Shown here: positions 29,773 through 37,688 of the stretch, piece after piece
Numbering within the stretch: position 1 is the first letter of the stretch
Layout of the letters: each line of letters starts with the position of its first letter
NCBI GenBank assembly: GCA_963776505.1
Contig: CAVZNH010000050.1
Location: forward strand, 1 to 64,000
Length of the DNA stretch: 64,000 nucleotides
Source of the DNA: JAMXLO01 sp963776505
GTDB lineage: Bacteria > Pseudomonadota > Alphaproteobacteria > Acetobacterales > Acetobacteraceae
Reading direction: 5' to 3'
Notes under the pieces: model-generated
Seen by the model: only the letters and a program-made list of their open reading frames with translations
Database searches by the model: none
What the model was told of the DNA's origin: nothing
Position numbers and translations under genes: made by a program

Positions 29773-29861
29773 GCATCCACCAGCCATTGCGAGGGATGCC
29801 GTTGTTGCGAATCGCACCGCTCCGCTTTCATGCGGTCCGCTCGACGGCGGAAACTGCCTGA
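29769..29861 (+). other. Mini-ORF (30 codons) bridging mraY and ftsW, at the usual murD position
   Basis: An ATG within the mraY stop (ATGA) opens a 30-residue frame (MSIHQPLRGM... to ...RSTAETA) whose TGA overlaps the ftsW ATG by one base. It has no recognisable domain and no resemblance to MurD motifs. Its role may be only to carry ribosomes across the gap, or it may be residue of a lost murD. Whether it is translated is unknown. Confidence 0.35.
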
Positions 29862-30988
29862 TGCCCACACTCTCGCGCGCCGACAATTCTGTGCTGGGCC
29901 GCTGGTGGTGGACCGTGGACCGCTGGACCCTGGGTGCTGTCGGCATGCTGATCGGCTTCGGCTACATCATGATGCTCGCGGCGAGCCCGGCAGTCGCCGA
30001 ACGCATCGGCTCTTCGCGTGACATGTTCATCCTCAAGCAGGTGTTCTTCCTTGCTGCCGCCGGCGCGATCGTGGTGGCGGTGTCGCTGCTGTCGCCGCGC
30101 AGCATCCGTCGGGTTGCCATCGTGGGTTGTATCATTGCGCTGGTGCTCACCGCGGCGACCATGCTGATCGGCGTCGAAATCAAGGGCGCTCGACGCTGGA
30201 TCTCGCTGCCAGGCCTTTCGGTGCAGCCTTCGGAGTTTTTGAAACCCTGCTTCGCCATCGTAGTCGCGTGGCTGATCAGCGAGGGTCGCCGTTCGCCGCG
30301 CTTCCCCGGCAAGTCGCTGGCCATCGGCACCTTCCTGGTGATCGCGCTGCTGCTGAAGTCGCAGCCGGATGTCGGCATGTTGGCAGTGATCACCGCGGTG
30401 TTCTTTGTCCAGCTCTACATCAACGGGCTGAACCTTTTCCTCGTGGCCGGTGCCGTCGTCAGCTTCGGGCTTGCTGGCGTCGGCGCCTACATGTTCTTCC
30501 CGCACGTGCAGAGGCGGGTCGAAAACTTCCTGCATCCTGGCAACACCACCGGCAGCGACTATCAGCCCCACACCGCACTGGAGGCGTTCGGCAACGGTGG
30601 ACTGCTCGGCCGCGGTCCGGGCGAGGGTCGCGTCAAGGACATACTGCCCGACGCGCATGCCGACTTCGTGTTTGCCGTCGCCGGCGAGGAATTCGGCCTG
30701 ATCCTGTGCATGATCATCATCGCCGTGTTCGCCTTCATCGTGCTGCGCGGCCTGCTATGGCTGCTGAAGGAGCAGGACCTGTTCGTCGTGCTGTCGTGCA
30801 CCGGTCTGGTGACTGGCTTCGGCCTGCAGGCGTTCATCAACATGGCATCGTCGCTGCAGCTCATCCCGACCAAGGGCATGACGCTTCCGTTGATTTCCTA
30901 TGGCGGCTCGTCTGCGCTCGCTGTGGCCCTTGGCATGGGCATGCTGCTGGCGCTGACGCGACGTCGACATCATGGCGACATGCCATGA
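29861..30988 (+). CDS. ftsW: Septal peptidoglycan polymerase FtsW (SEDS family)
   Basis: The SEDS protein of 375 aa has about ten membrane helices. ARRWISLPGLSVQPSEFLKP carries the conserved catalytic-region residues, NTTGSDYQPHTALEAFGNGG precedes GRGPGEGRVKDILPDAHADF, and MTLPLISYGGSS is near the C-terminus. It polymerises lipid II at the septum with FtsI. The start overlaps the mini-ORF stop and has GGCGGAAA upstream. Its stop overlaps murG by four bases. Confidence 0.95.
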   Translation: MPTLSRADNSVLGRWWWTVDRWTLGAVGMLIGFGYIMMLAASPAVAERIGSSRDMFILKQVFFLAAAGAIVVAVSLLSPRSIRRVAIVGCIIALVLTAATMLIGVEIKGARRWISLPGLSVQPSEFLKPCFAIVVAWLISEGRRSPRFPGKSLAIGTFLVIALLLKSQPDVGMLAVITAVFFVQLYINGLNLFLVAGAVVSFGLAGVGAYMFFPHVQRRVENFLHPGNTTGSDYQPHTALEAFGNGGLLGRGPGEGRVKDILPDAHADFVFAVAGEEFGLILCMIIIAVFAFIVLRGLLWLLKEQDLFVVLSCTGLVTGFGLQAFINMASSLQLIPTKGMTLPLISYGGSSALAVALGMGMLLALTRRRHHGDMP

Positions 30989-32097
30989 GAGGGCCTGCGG
31001 TGCTTCCCGTGGTGATCGCGGCCGGCGGAACCGGTGGCCACTTCTTCCCGGCCGAGGCGCTGGCGAGCGAACTGCTGGCGCGCGGACGGCGCGTGGCACT
31101 GATGACCGATGCGCGCTCGGGCGGAATTCAATCCCCGGTGTTCGCCGGGCTCGAGCATTTTGTCATCAGCGGCGCGGGAATTGCTGGCCGTGGGCCGCTG
31201 CGTGCGGGCAAGGCCGTCGTGGCGCTGGCTGGCGGCGTGCTTCAGGCGAGACGGATCCTCAGGCGCGTCCATGCCGCGGCGGTGGTCGGCTTCGGCGGAT
31301 ATCCCAGTGTCGCGCCGGTGCTCGCCGCTCGTCTCATGCCGCAACGCCCCGCGGTGATCCTGCACGAGCAGAATGCGGTACTTGGCCGCGCCAACCGATT
31401 CCTTGTCCGTCACTCTGACCGGCTGGCACTGAGCTTTGCCGCAACCCAGCGCGTGCCCCAGGTCCAGACGGTGTTTACCGGCAACCCCGTGCGCCACGCG
31501 ATCGAGGCGCTTGCGACGCTGCCTTATGTGCCGCCCGTTGACACGATACGCCTGCTCGTACTGGGCGGCTCGCTTGGTGCGCGGATATTCAGCGATGTCG
31601 TGCCGACCGCGCTGGCGTCATTGCCTGATGGTCTGCTGTCGCGCATCTCGATCATGCAGCAGTGCCGAGCGGAGGATCTGGGTCGGGTTCGGGCGGCATA
31701 TGATCTGGCCGGCATCGATGCCGAACTGTCAGCCTTCTTTCCGGATATGGCGGAGAAGCTTGCGTCGGCGCATCTGGTGATAGCGCGCGCCGGTGCCTCC
31801 ACCGTCGCCGAACTTGCGGCCGCCGGCAGGCCAGCGATTCTCGTGCCGCTGCCTGGCGCGATAGACGATCATCAGTCCGCCAATGCGCGTGCGATGGCCG
31901 AGGCACGCGGCGCATCGGTGATCGCGCAGCGAGACTTTTCACCTGACGCATTGCGCGACCGGCTCGTCGCATTATTGGCCGCGCCCGACATGCTCAACCA
32001 TGCGGCGCTTGCCGCGCGCAGCATCGCCCGTGGCGATGCAGCGGCACGCCTGGCCGATCTCGTCGAACAACTCATGCGTCAGGAGGTACGGGCATGA
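30985..32097 (+). CDS. murG: UDP-GlcNAc transferase MurG
   Basis: The GT28 glycosyltransferase of 370 aa makes lipid II from lipid I on the inner face of the membrane. It has VIAAGGTGGHFFPAEALA at residues about 9-26, VVGFGGYPSVAPVLAA, ILHEQNAVLGRANR, and the C-domain LLVLGGSLGAR and SAHLVIARAGASTVAELAA nucleotide-binding motifs. Start 30985 overlaps the ftsW stop (ATGA), and the stop overlaps murC by four bases. Confidence 0.95.
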   Translation: MRGPAVLPVVIAAGGTGGHFFPAEALASELLARGRRVALMTDARSGGIQSPVFAGLEHFVISGAGIAGRGPLRAGKAVVALAGGVLQARRILRRVHAAAVVGFGGYPSVAPVLAARLMPQRPAVILHEQNAVLGRANRFLVRHSDRLALSFAATQRVPQVQTVFTGNPVRHAIEALATLPYVPPVDTIRLLVLGGSLGARIFSDVVPTALASLPDGLLSRISIMQQCRAEDLGRVRAAYDLAGIDAELSAFFPDMAEKLASAHLVIARAGASTVAELAAAGRPAILVPLPGAIDDHQSANARAMAEARGASVIAQRDFSPDALRDRLVALLAAPDMLNHAALAARSIARGDAAARLADLVEQLMRQEVRA

Positions 32098-33527
32098 GAG
32101 CGCTGCCGCTGTCGATCGGGACGATCCATTTTGTCGGCATCGGCGGCATTGGCATGTCGGGTATTGCCGAGGTGCTGCACAATCTTGGCTACGGTGTGCA
32201 GGGCAGCGACCTGGCGGATTCCGCCAACGTCCGACGTCTGCGCGAGGCCGGCATCCCGGTCGCCATAGGCCATGATGCTGCCAATCTCGGCAATGCCCAG
32301 GTTGTCGTGGTGTCGTCCGCAGTGAAGGCTGACAACCCCGAGGTTGCGACGGCACGCGCGCGGCTGATCCCGGTGGTTCGCCGCGCGGAGATGCTCGCCG
32401 AACTGATGCGGCTGAAATGGTCGATCGCGATCGGCGGCACGCACGGCAAGACCACCGTCACCAGCATGATCGCTGCTGTGCTTGAGGCCGGGCATCTCGA
32501 CCCCACCGTGATCAACGGCGGCATCGTCAACGCCTATGGCACCAACACGCGCCTGGGCGCCGGCGACTGGATGGTGGTGGAGGCGGACGAAAGCGACGGC
32601 AGCTTCCTCCGTCTGCCGGCGGTCATCGCCGTAGTCACCAACATGGACCCTGAGCATCTCGATCATTGGGGCACAGCGGAGGCAATGGTCACGGGCTATG
32701 ACCAGTTCGTCTCCAACGTGCCGTTCTATGGATTCGCGGTGCTGTGCATCGACCATCCTGCCGTACAGCAGATGATCCCGCGCCTGTCTGATCGGCGGAT
32801 CATCACCTACGGGTTCTCGCCACAGGCAGATGTGCGCGCAGATCGTATCGTGCCGGACAAGCTGGGATCCACCTTCGACGTCACCATCACCGACCGCGCG
32901 CGAAACCGGGCGCGCAAGTTAGGTCCGTACCGGCTGCCGATGCTGGGCAGCCACAATGTTCAGAATGCTCTGGCGGCGGTCGCGGTCGGCGTTGAGATGG
33001 AGATCGACGACGACACGCTGCGCGGTGCGTTTGCAGGTTTCCGTGGCGTCAAGCGACGCTTCACCAAGACCGGCGAGGCGGGCGGCATCACCGTGATCGA
33101 CGATTACGGCCACCATCCGGTCGAGATCGCCGCGGTGCTGAAGGCGGCGCGTCAGGCCGGCGCGCGCAATGTGATTGCGGTGGTGCAGCCGCATCGCTTT
33201 ACGCGCCTGCATTCGCTGTTCAGCGAGTTCTGCACCTGCATGAATGATGCCGGCACGGTGATCGTCGCCGATGTCTATGCCGCCGGTGAGCCGCCGCTTC
33301 CAGGCGTGACTCGCGATGCGCTTGTGGATGGGTTGCGCGCACGCGGGCATCGCAGCGTCGTGCCGCTGCCATCGTCGGAACGGCTGGCGGAGATGGTGTT
33401 CGCGATCGCCAAACCGGGCGACTTCGTCGTATGTCTCGGCGCGGGGAATATCACGACCTGGGCGGCGGCGCTGCCTGGCGAATTGGCAGAGCTTCAGGGG
33501 CGGCGCATCGCGGGGAGTGCGGCATGA
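32094..33527 (+). CDS. murC: UDP-N-acetylmuramate--L-alanine ligase MurC
   Basis: A 477-aa Mur ligase with an N-terminal Rossmann domain (FVGIGGIGMSGIAEVLHNLG, GSDLADSANV), the ATP-binding loop AIGGTHGKTTVTSM, acidic VEADESDGSFL with NMDPEHLDHWG, and the C-terminal VIDDYGHHPVEIAAVLKAAR, which is characteristic of MurC. It adds L-Ala to UDP-MurNAc. The gene overlaps murG and murB by four bases each. Confidence 0.96.
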   Translation: MRALPLSIGTIHFVGIGGIGMSGIAEVLHNLGYGVQGSDLADSANVRRLREAGIPVAIGHDAANLGNAQVVVVSSAVKADNPEVATARARLIPVVRRAEMLAELMRLKWSIAIGGTHGKTTVTSMIAAVLEAGHLDPTVINGGIVNAYGTNTRLGAGDWMVVEADESDGSFLRLPAVIAVVTNMDPEHLDHWGTAEAMVTGYDQFVSNVPFYGFAVLCIDHPAVQQMIPRLSDRRIITYGFSPQADVRADRIVPDKLGSTFDVTITDRARNRARKLGPYRLPMLGSHNVQNALAAVAVGVEMEIDDDTLRGAFAGFRGVKRRFTKTGEAGGITVIDDYGHHPVEIAAVLKAARQAGARNVIAVVQPHRFTRLHSLFSEFCTCMNDAGTVIVADVYAAGEPPLPGVTRDALVDGLRARGHRSVVPLPSSERLAEMVFAIAKPGDFVVCLGAGNITTWAAALPGELAELQGRRIAGSAA

Positions 33528-34465
33528 CGATGCCCGCGGCCCGTATCGCTGATCTCGCCAACTCGCTGCCGCCGCTGCGCGGACGCGTCCAGGCGAACGC
33601 GCCGCTGGCGCCATTCACCTGGTTCCGCGTTGGAGGTCCTGCCGAAGCATTGGTGCGACCGGCCGATGAAGCGGATCTCGCACAATTCCTGCGTGCGTTG
33701 CCGCTCGATATCCCAGTGCATGTGATTGGCGCCTGCTCGAACCTGATCATTCGTGATGCCGGACTGCCTGGCGTGGTCATTCGTCTCGCGCGCGGCTTCG
33801 GCAAGCTTTCGGTGGATGGCGATGGTGTCGTCGCCGGCGCCGCGGCGCTCGACGTGACGGTTGCCGAATACGCCGCCGCAGCTGGATTGACCGGGCTGGA
33901 GTTTCTCTCCGGCATTCCGGGCAGCATCGGCGGGGCTGTCGTGATGAACGGTGGCGCCTATGGCGGTGACGTTGCGTCCTGCCTTGATTGGGTCGACGTG
34001 GTCACGCGCGGCGGCGAACGGCGCCGTCTCGCCGCGGCTGACCTCGCCTTCGCGTACCGTCACTCACGTCTCCCGCACGGCGCCGTCGTGGTGCGCGCCA
34101 GATTGCGCGCGCGACGCGGTGTCCCCGCGGCAATAGCGGCGCGCATGGCGGAAATCCGCACCGCACGCGAAGCCTCGCAGCCGGTGCGCGCCCGGACCGG
34201 CGGCTCCACCTTCCGCAACCCACCCGACATGAAGGCGTGGGAGCTGATCGATGGCGCCGGTTGTCGGGGCCTGACCCGTGGCGGCGCTCAGGTATCGGAG
34301 AAGCACTGCAACTTCCTGATCAACAGCGGCACCGCAACCGCGGCAGATCTTGAAGGGCTCGGCGAGGAAGTTCGTCGCCGCGTGCATGCGGCCACCGGCG
34401 TCACGCTGGAGTGGGAAATCCATCGCATCGGCGTGCCTGCGGGAAAACCGGAGGCAGTCGCATGA
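33524..34465 (+). CDS. murB: UDP-N-acetylenolpyruvoylglucosamine reductase MurB
   Basis: The flavoenzyme of 313 aa reduces UDP-GlcNAc-enolpyruvate to UDP-MurNAc. FAD-binding region: TWFRVGGPAEALVRPAD, HVIGACSNLIIRDAG, and LTGLEFLSGIPGSIGGAVVMN. The type-I C-terminus has RTGGSTFRNPPDMKAWELID and SEKHCNFLIN with the catalytic Ser/Glu region. ATG 33524 overlaps the murC stop. The next gene, ddl, starts 88 bases later. Confidence 0.95.
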   Translation: MTMPAARIADLANSLPPLRGRVQANAPLAPFTWFRVGGPAEALVRPADEADLAQFLRALPLDIPVHVIGACSNLIIRDAGLPGVVIRLARGFGKLSVDGDGVVAGAAALDVTVAEYAAAAGLTGLEFLSGIPGSIGGAVVMNGGAYGGDVASCLDWVDVVTRGGERRRLAAADLAFAYRHSRLPHGAVVVRARLRARRGVPAAIAARMAEIRTAREASQPVRARTGGSTFRNPPDMKAWELIDGAGCRGLTRGGAQVSEKHCNFLINSGTATAADLEGLGEEVRRRVHAATGVTLEWEIHRIGVPAGKPEAVA

Positions 34466-34557
34466 ATGCCGTTACAGTCCTCACGATCGTTCCCCTCCCC
34501 TTGCGGGAGAAGGCTGGGGGGAGGGGGCCATTCGTTCCCCCCGATTGTTCTCCATGA
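34462..34557 (+). other. Mini-ORF (31 codons) bridging murB and ddl
   Basis: The frame starts in the murB stop (ATGA) and its TGA overlaps the ddl ATG (CCATGA). The 31 residues start MNAVTVLTIVPLP and have no known domain. The frame passes through the GC-rich inverted repeat at 34489-34529. The ddl start has no clear Shine-Dalgarno sequence of its own (pyrimidine-rich bases precede it), so reinitiation after this frame would be one way to translate ddl. Confidence 0.35.
34489..34529 (-). repeat. GC-rich inverted intergenic repeat, copy 1
   Basis: Read on the minus strand this matches the sequence at 42926-42968: a CCCCCTCCCCCCAGCC block, then CTCCCGC, a purine spacer, and GGGGAGGGG. The two halves can fold into a stem. 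Only two copies were noticed in this window, in opposite orientation, both in front of housekeeping genes (ddl and ligA). Confidence 0.6.
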
Positions 34558-35474
34558 CCCGCATCGCAGTCCTCTACGGCGGCATTTCCGCGGAACGTGA
34601 GGTCAGCCGCTCGACCGGCCTGCAGGTCATCCCCGCCCTGCGCGAGGCCGGCTTCGACGTCACGCCGGTGGAGGTCGGCGAAGACATCGGTGCTGTGATC
34701 GCAGCACTCACGCCGCGTCCCGACGTGGTGTTCAACGCCCTGCATGGCCGCTTTGGCGAGGATGGCGCGATCCAGGGCGTGCTCGACTGGATGGCGATCC
34801 CTTACACCCATTCCGGTGTGCGTGCCTCCGCGCTCGCCATGGACAAGGTCGCGGCCAAGGCGATCTTTGCCGCCGCCGGACTGCCGATCGCGCACGGCCG
34901 CGTCGTGCCGACCGACGAACTTGAGGCCGCCGATCCGCTGCCGCTGCCCTACGTGGTGAAGCCGGTCGGCGAAGGCTCATCGGTCGGCGTCGAGATCATC
35001 CGCAGCGGCGACAACCGACGCGCGGAGGTCGCCCGCGCCTGGCGCTTCGGCAAGGCGGCGCTTGTCGAGGAATACATCCCCGGCCGCGAACTTACCGTTG
35101 GGGTCATGGGCGACCGCGCGCTAGCGGTGACCGAGATCATCGCCGAGGCAGGCGTCTTCTACGACTACGAATTCAAATACGCCGACGGTGGCTCGCGCCA
35201 TGTCATCCCCGCCCGCGTGCATCCCGATATGTACGAACGCGCGCTCGACGTGGCCCTCGCTGCGCATCGCGCACTCGGCTGTCGTGGTGCGACGCGCTGC
35301 GACTTCCGCTATGACGACACGCGCGGTGAACCCGGCCGCCTCGTGCTGCTCGAGATCAACACGCAGCCTGGCCTCACGCCGACCTCGCTGCTGCCGGAAC
35401 AGGCGGCGCACCACGGCATGAGCTTCTCGCAGCTTTGCGCCTGGATGGTGGAGAACGCCTCATGCCGCGCGTGA
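34554..35474 (+). CDS. ddl: D-alanine--D-alanine ligase
   Basis: The 306-aa ATP-grasp enzyme starts MTRIAVLYGGISAEREVS, followed by NALHGRFGEDGAIQG, the lid and ATP region PYVVKPVGEGSSVGVEII, LVEEYIPGRELTVGVM, and VLLEINTQPGLTPTSLLPEQA with metal ligands. It supplies D-Ala-D-Ala for MurF. A longer upstream extension overlaps murB and is rejected. It overlaps ftsQ by 13 bases. Confidence 0.95.
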   Translation: MTRIAVLYGGISAEREVSRSTGLQVIPALREAGFDVTPVEVGEDIGAVIAALTPRPDVVFNALHGRFGEDGAIQGVLDWMAIPYTHSGVRASALAMDKVAAKAIFAAAGLPIAHGRVVPTDELEAADPLPLPYVVKPVGEGSSVGVEIIRSGDNRRAEVARAWRFGKAALVEEYIPGRELTVGVMGDRALAVTEIIAEAGVFYDYEFKYADGGSRHVIPARVHPDMYERALDVALAAHRALGCRGATRCDFRYDDTRGEPGRLVLLEINTQPGLTPTSLLPEQAAHHGMSFSQLCAWMVENASCRA

Positions 35475-36295
35475 CCCGCGGTCCGCGCAGCGCGGTGAAG
35501 GATCGGCCAGGCCGGTTGCGGCTTCTGTTGCGCCGACAGAAGCGGCTGTTGCGTCCTGCCGGCTGGGTTGCCTTCGCGGCGGTCGTCGTGCTGCTCGGTC
35601 TGTTCGCTCTGCGCTCGGCAGCACCCGGCGGCACGCTCGCCACGTTGCGCGAACGGCTTGGTGGCGCCACCGCCTTCGCCGGCCTGCGCGTCACTGATGT
35701 GGTGATCGAGGGCCGCGCCAATACGCCTGAACCTTTGCTGCGAGCAGCGCTCGGCGTCAGCAAGGGCGATCCGATCATCGGCTTCTCGGTGGAACAGGCG
35801 CGCCAGCGTGTGGAAACCTTGTCCTGGGTGGAACACGCCACCATCGAGCGGCGTCTGCCAGGCACCGTCGTCGTGTTTCTGCAGGAGCGGCGTCCGTTCG
35901 CCATCTGGCAGAATCAGGGCAGGTTCGTGCTGATCGACCGCAGCGGCCAGATCGTCGCCAACGAGAACCTCGCCGAATTCCGCCAGCTTCCGCTTGTCGT
36001 CGGACCTGGCGCGCCAAGTGCTGCCGCCCCGCTGATCGACGCGCTGACCGATCGTCCCGAGCTGCAGAAGCGTGTCATCGCCACAGTCCGTATCGGCGAG
36101 CGGCGTTGGAACCTGCGACTTAACAACGGTGCCGATGTGATGCTGCCTGAGGGACACGAGGTCCCGGCGCTCGATCGGCTTATGCAGCTTCAGCAAGAGC
36201 ACGCGCTGCTCGATCGCCCGCTGGCCGCAATCGATATGCGGCTTGGCGATCGCCTCGTGGTTCGCCCGCGGCCGGACGAGAAGAAGCCAACATGA
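35462..36295 (+). CDS. ftsQ: Cell-division protein FtsQ
   Basis: The 277-aa protein has a basic cytosolic N-terminus, a single membrane helix (WVAFAAVVVLLGLFALRSA, about residues 36-54) and a periplasmic POTRA domain (AGLRVTDVVIEGRANTPEPL) followed by the FtsQ domain (VEHATIERRLPGTVVVFLQERRP). It recruits FtsL/FtsB to the septum. ATG 35462 is chosen as the first inside the ddl 3' end. Its stop overlaps ftsA by four bases. Confidence 0.93.
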   Translation: MPRVTRGPRSAVKDRPGRLRLLLRRQKRLLRPAGWVAFAAVVVLLGLFALRSAAPGGTLATLRERLGGATAFAGLRVTDVVIEGRANTPEPLLRAALGVSKGDPIIGFSVEQARQRVETLSWVEHATIERRLPGTVVVFLQERRPFAIWQNQGRFVLIDRSGQIVANENLAEFRQLPLVVGPGAPSAAAPLIDALTDRPELQKRVIATVRIGERRWNLRLNNGADVMLPEGHEVPALDRLMQLQQEHALLDRPLAAIDMRLGDRLVVRPRPDEKKPT

Positions 36296-37590
36296 ACGAC
36301 ATGTCCCGCCGCATGCTGCCGCCGGTTGGCGAGCCCGATGAGCCAGAGCGTTCGCGGTATGGGCGCTCCGGACCGTTCGGCGTGCTGGACATCGGCACGA
36401 CCAAGATCGTCTGCCTGATCGGCCGCACCGAAAGCGACGGAACGCTGCGCGCACTCGGCTTCGGTTGGCAGAAAGGCCGCGGCGTGCGCGGCGGCAGTGT
36501 GGTCGATCTCGACGCCGCCGAAAAAGCGATCCGCGCGTCGGTCGGTCAGGCGGAGGACATGGCCGATACGCGGCTTCGCTCGATCACCGTCAATCTCACC
36601 TGCGGTCAGCCGGAATCGCGACTGTTCAATGTGCAGTGGCCGGTTGGCGGACGCGCGGTGGAAGAGTCGGACATCCGCCGCATCGTGAACGAGGGCAGGG
36701 GACGCGCGGGAGTCGATGGCCGCGAAGTGATCCACGCGATACCGCTGACGTTCTCGGTCGACCAGACCGATGGCGTTGCTGATCCGCGCGGACTGTTCTG
36801 CGAGGAACTGACGGCGCGGCTGCACATCATCGATGCCTTCTCCACCGCGCTGCGTTCCCTCAGTGCCTGCATCGCGCGGTGCGATCTTGATATTGGCGAA
36901 CTGGTATCCGCGCCGATGGCCGCGGGCCTTGCGACGCTGGTCGCCGACGAGCGCGAACTGGGCGCCACCGTCATCGACATGGGCGGCGGCACCACCGGCA
37001 TGGCGGTGTTTGCCGAGGGCCAATTGCTGCACACAGCGCAGCTTCCCGTCGGCGGCGTGCATGTGACCAACGACCTGGCGCGGCTGCTGTCGACGCCGGT
37101 CGCGCATGCGGAGCGTTTGAAAGCGCTGTACGGCAGCGTGCAGTCCTGTCCTGATGATGAGCGCGAGATGCTGCCGGTGCCGCTGGTCGGCGAGGAAGAG
37201 CATCAGATCGCCAAGGTGCCGCGCAGCATGGTGGTGAACATCATCCGCCCGCGGCTGGAAGAGACTTTCGAGATGGTGAAGGAGAAGCTCGATGGCTCGG
37301 GACTCACCCGCGCTGCGGGGACGCGCGTGGTGCTGACCGGTGGCGCCTGTCAGCTCACCGGCGCGCGCGAGTTGGCGGGCCGCATTCTGAACAAGCAGGT
37401 GCGTCTCGGCCGTCCCATCGCGCTGCGTGGTCTGCCTGACTCGGCATCCGGTCCGGCATTCGCGACGGCAGCCGGTCTGCTGGCCTGGGCTGCCGGCGAG
37501 GGACGCACCATGCGTGACGTCGACCTCGACGTCGAACGTCCGACGGGCCTGCTCCGCCGCGTCGTCAATTTTTTGAAGGAGCGCGTCTGA
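36292..37590 (+). CDS. ftsA: Cell-division protein FtsA
   Basis: The 432-aa actin-like protein tethers FtsZ to the membrane. ATP-binding elements are FGVLDIGTTKIVCLIGR (phosphate 1, near residue 27), TVIDMGGGTTGMAVF (phosphate 2) and VVLTGGACQLTGARELA (adenosine). The last residues (GLLRRVVNFLKERV) form the amphipathic membrane-targeting helix expected of FtsA. Its stop overlaps the mini-ORF that leads to ftsZ. Confidence 0.95.
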   Translation: MNDMSRRMLPPVGEPDEPERSRYGRSGPFGVLDIGTTKIVCLIGRTESDGTLRALGFGWQKGRGVRGGSVVDLDAAEKAIRASVGQAEDMADTRLRSITVNLTCGQPESRLFNVQWPVGGRAVEESDIRRIVNEGRGRAGVDGREVIHAIPLTFSVDQTDGVADPRGLFCEELTARLHIIDAFSTALRSLSACIARCDLDIGELVSAPMAAGLATLVADERELGATVIDMGGGTTGMAVFAEGQLLHTAQLPVGGVHVTNDLARLLSTPVAHAERLKALYGSVQSCPDDEREMLPVPLVGEEEHQIAKVPRSMVVNIIRPRLEETFEMVKEKLDGSGLTRAAGTRVVLTGGACQLTGARELAGRILNKQVRLGRPIALRGLPDSASGPAFATAAGLLAWAAGEGRTMRDVDLDVERPTGLLRRVVNFLKERV

Positions 37591-37688
37591 TGCCCGAATT
37601 TTTTGCTCATGCGCGCGTCCGGCGCGACGCGAATCGCAAGATGTGGCGTAACAACGAATCGGCACGACTGGGGGAGAAGTCGCTATGA
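37590..37688 (+). other. Mini-ORF (32 codons) bridging ftsA and ftsZ
   Basis: The ATG at 37590 shares a base with the ftsA stop (TGATG), and the TGA at 37686-37688 overlaps the ftsZ ATG (TATGA). The 32 residues begin MPEFFAHARVRRD and are rich in Arg/Asn. No domain is recognised. ftsZ has its own GGGGAG ribosome-binding sequence, so the mini-ORF could modulate rather than enable ftsZ translation. Confidence 0.4.

Noticed and set aside
34350..34553. Upstream extension of ddl into murB
   Set aside because: The family N-terminus starts at 34554 and the extension is low complexity.
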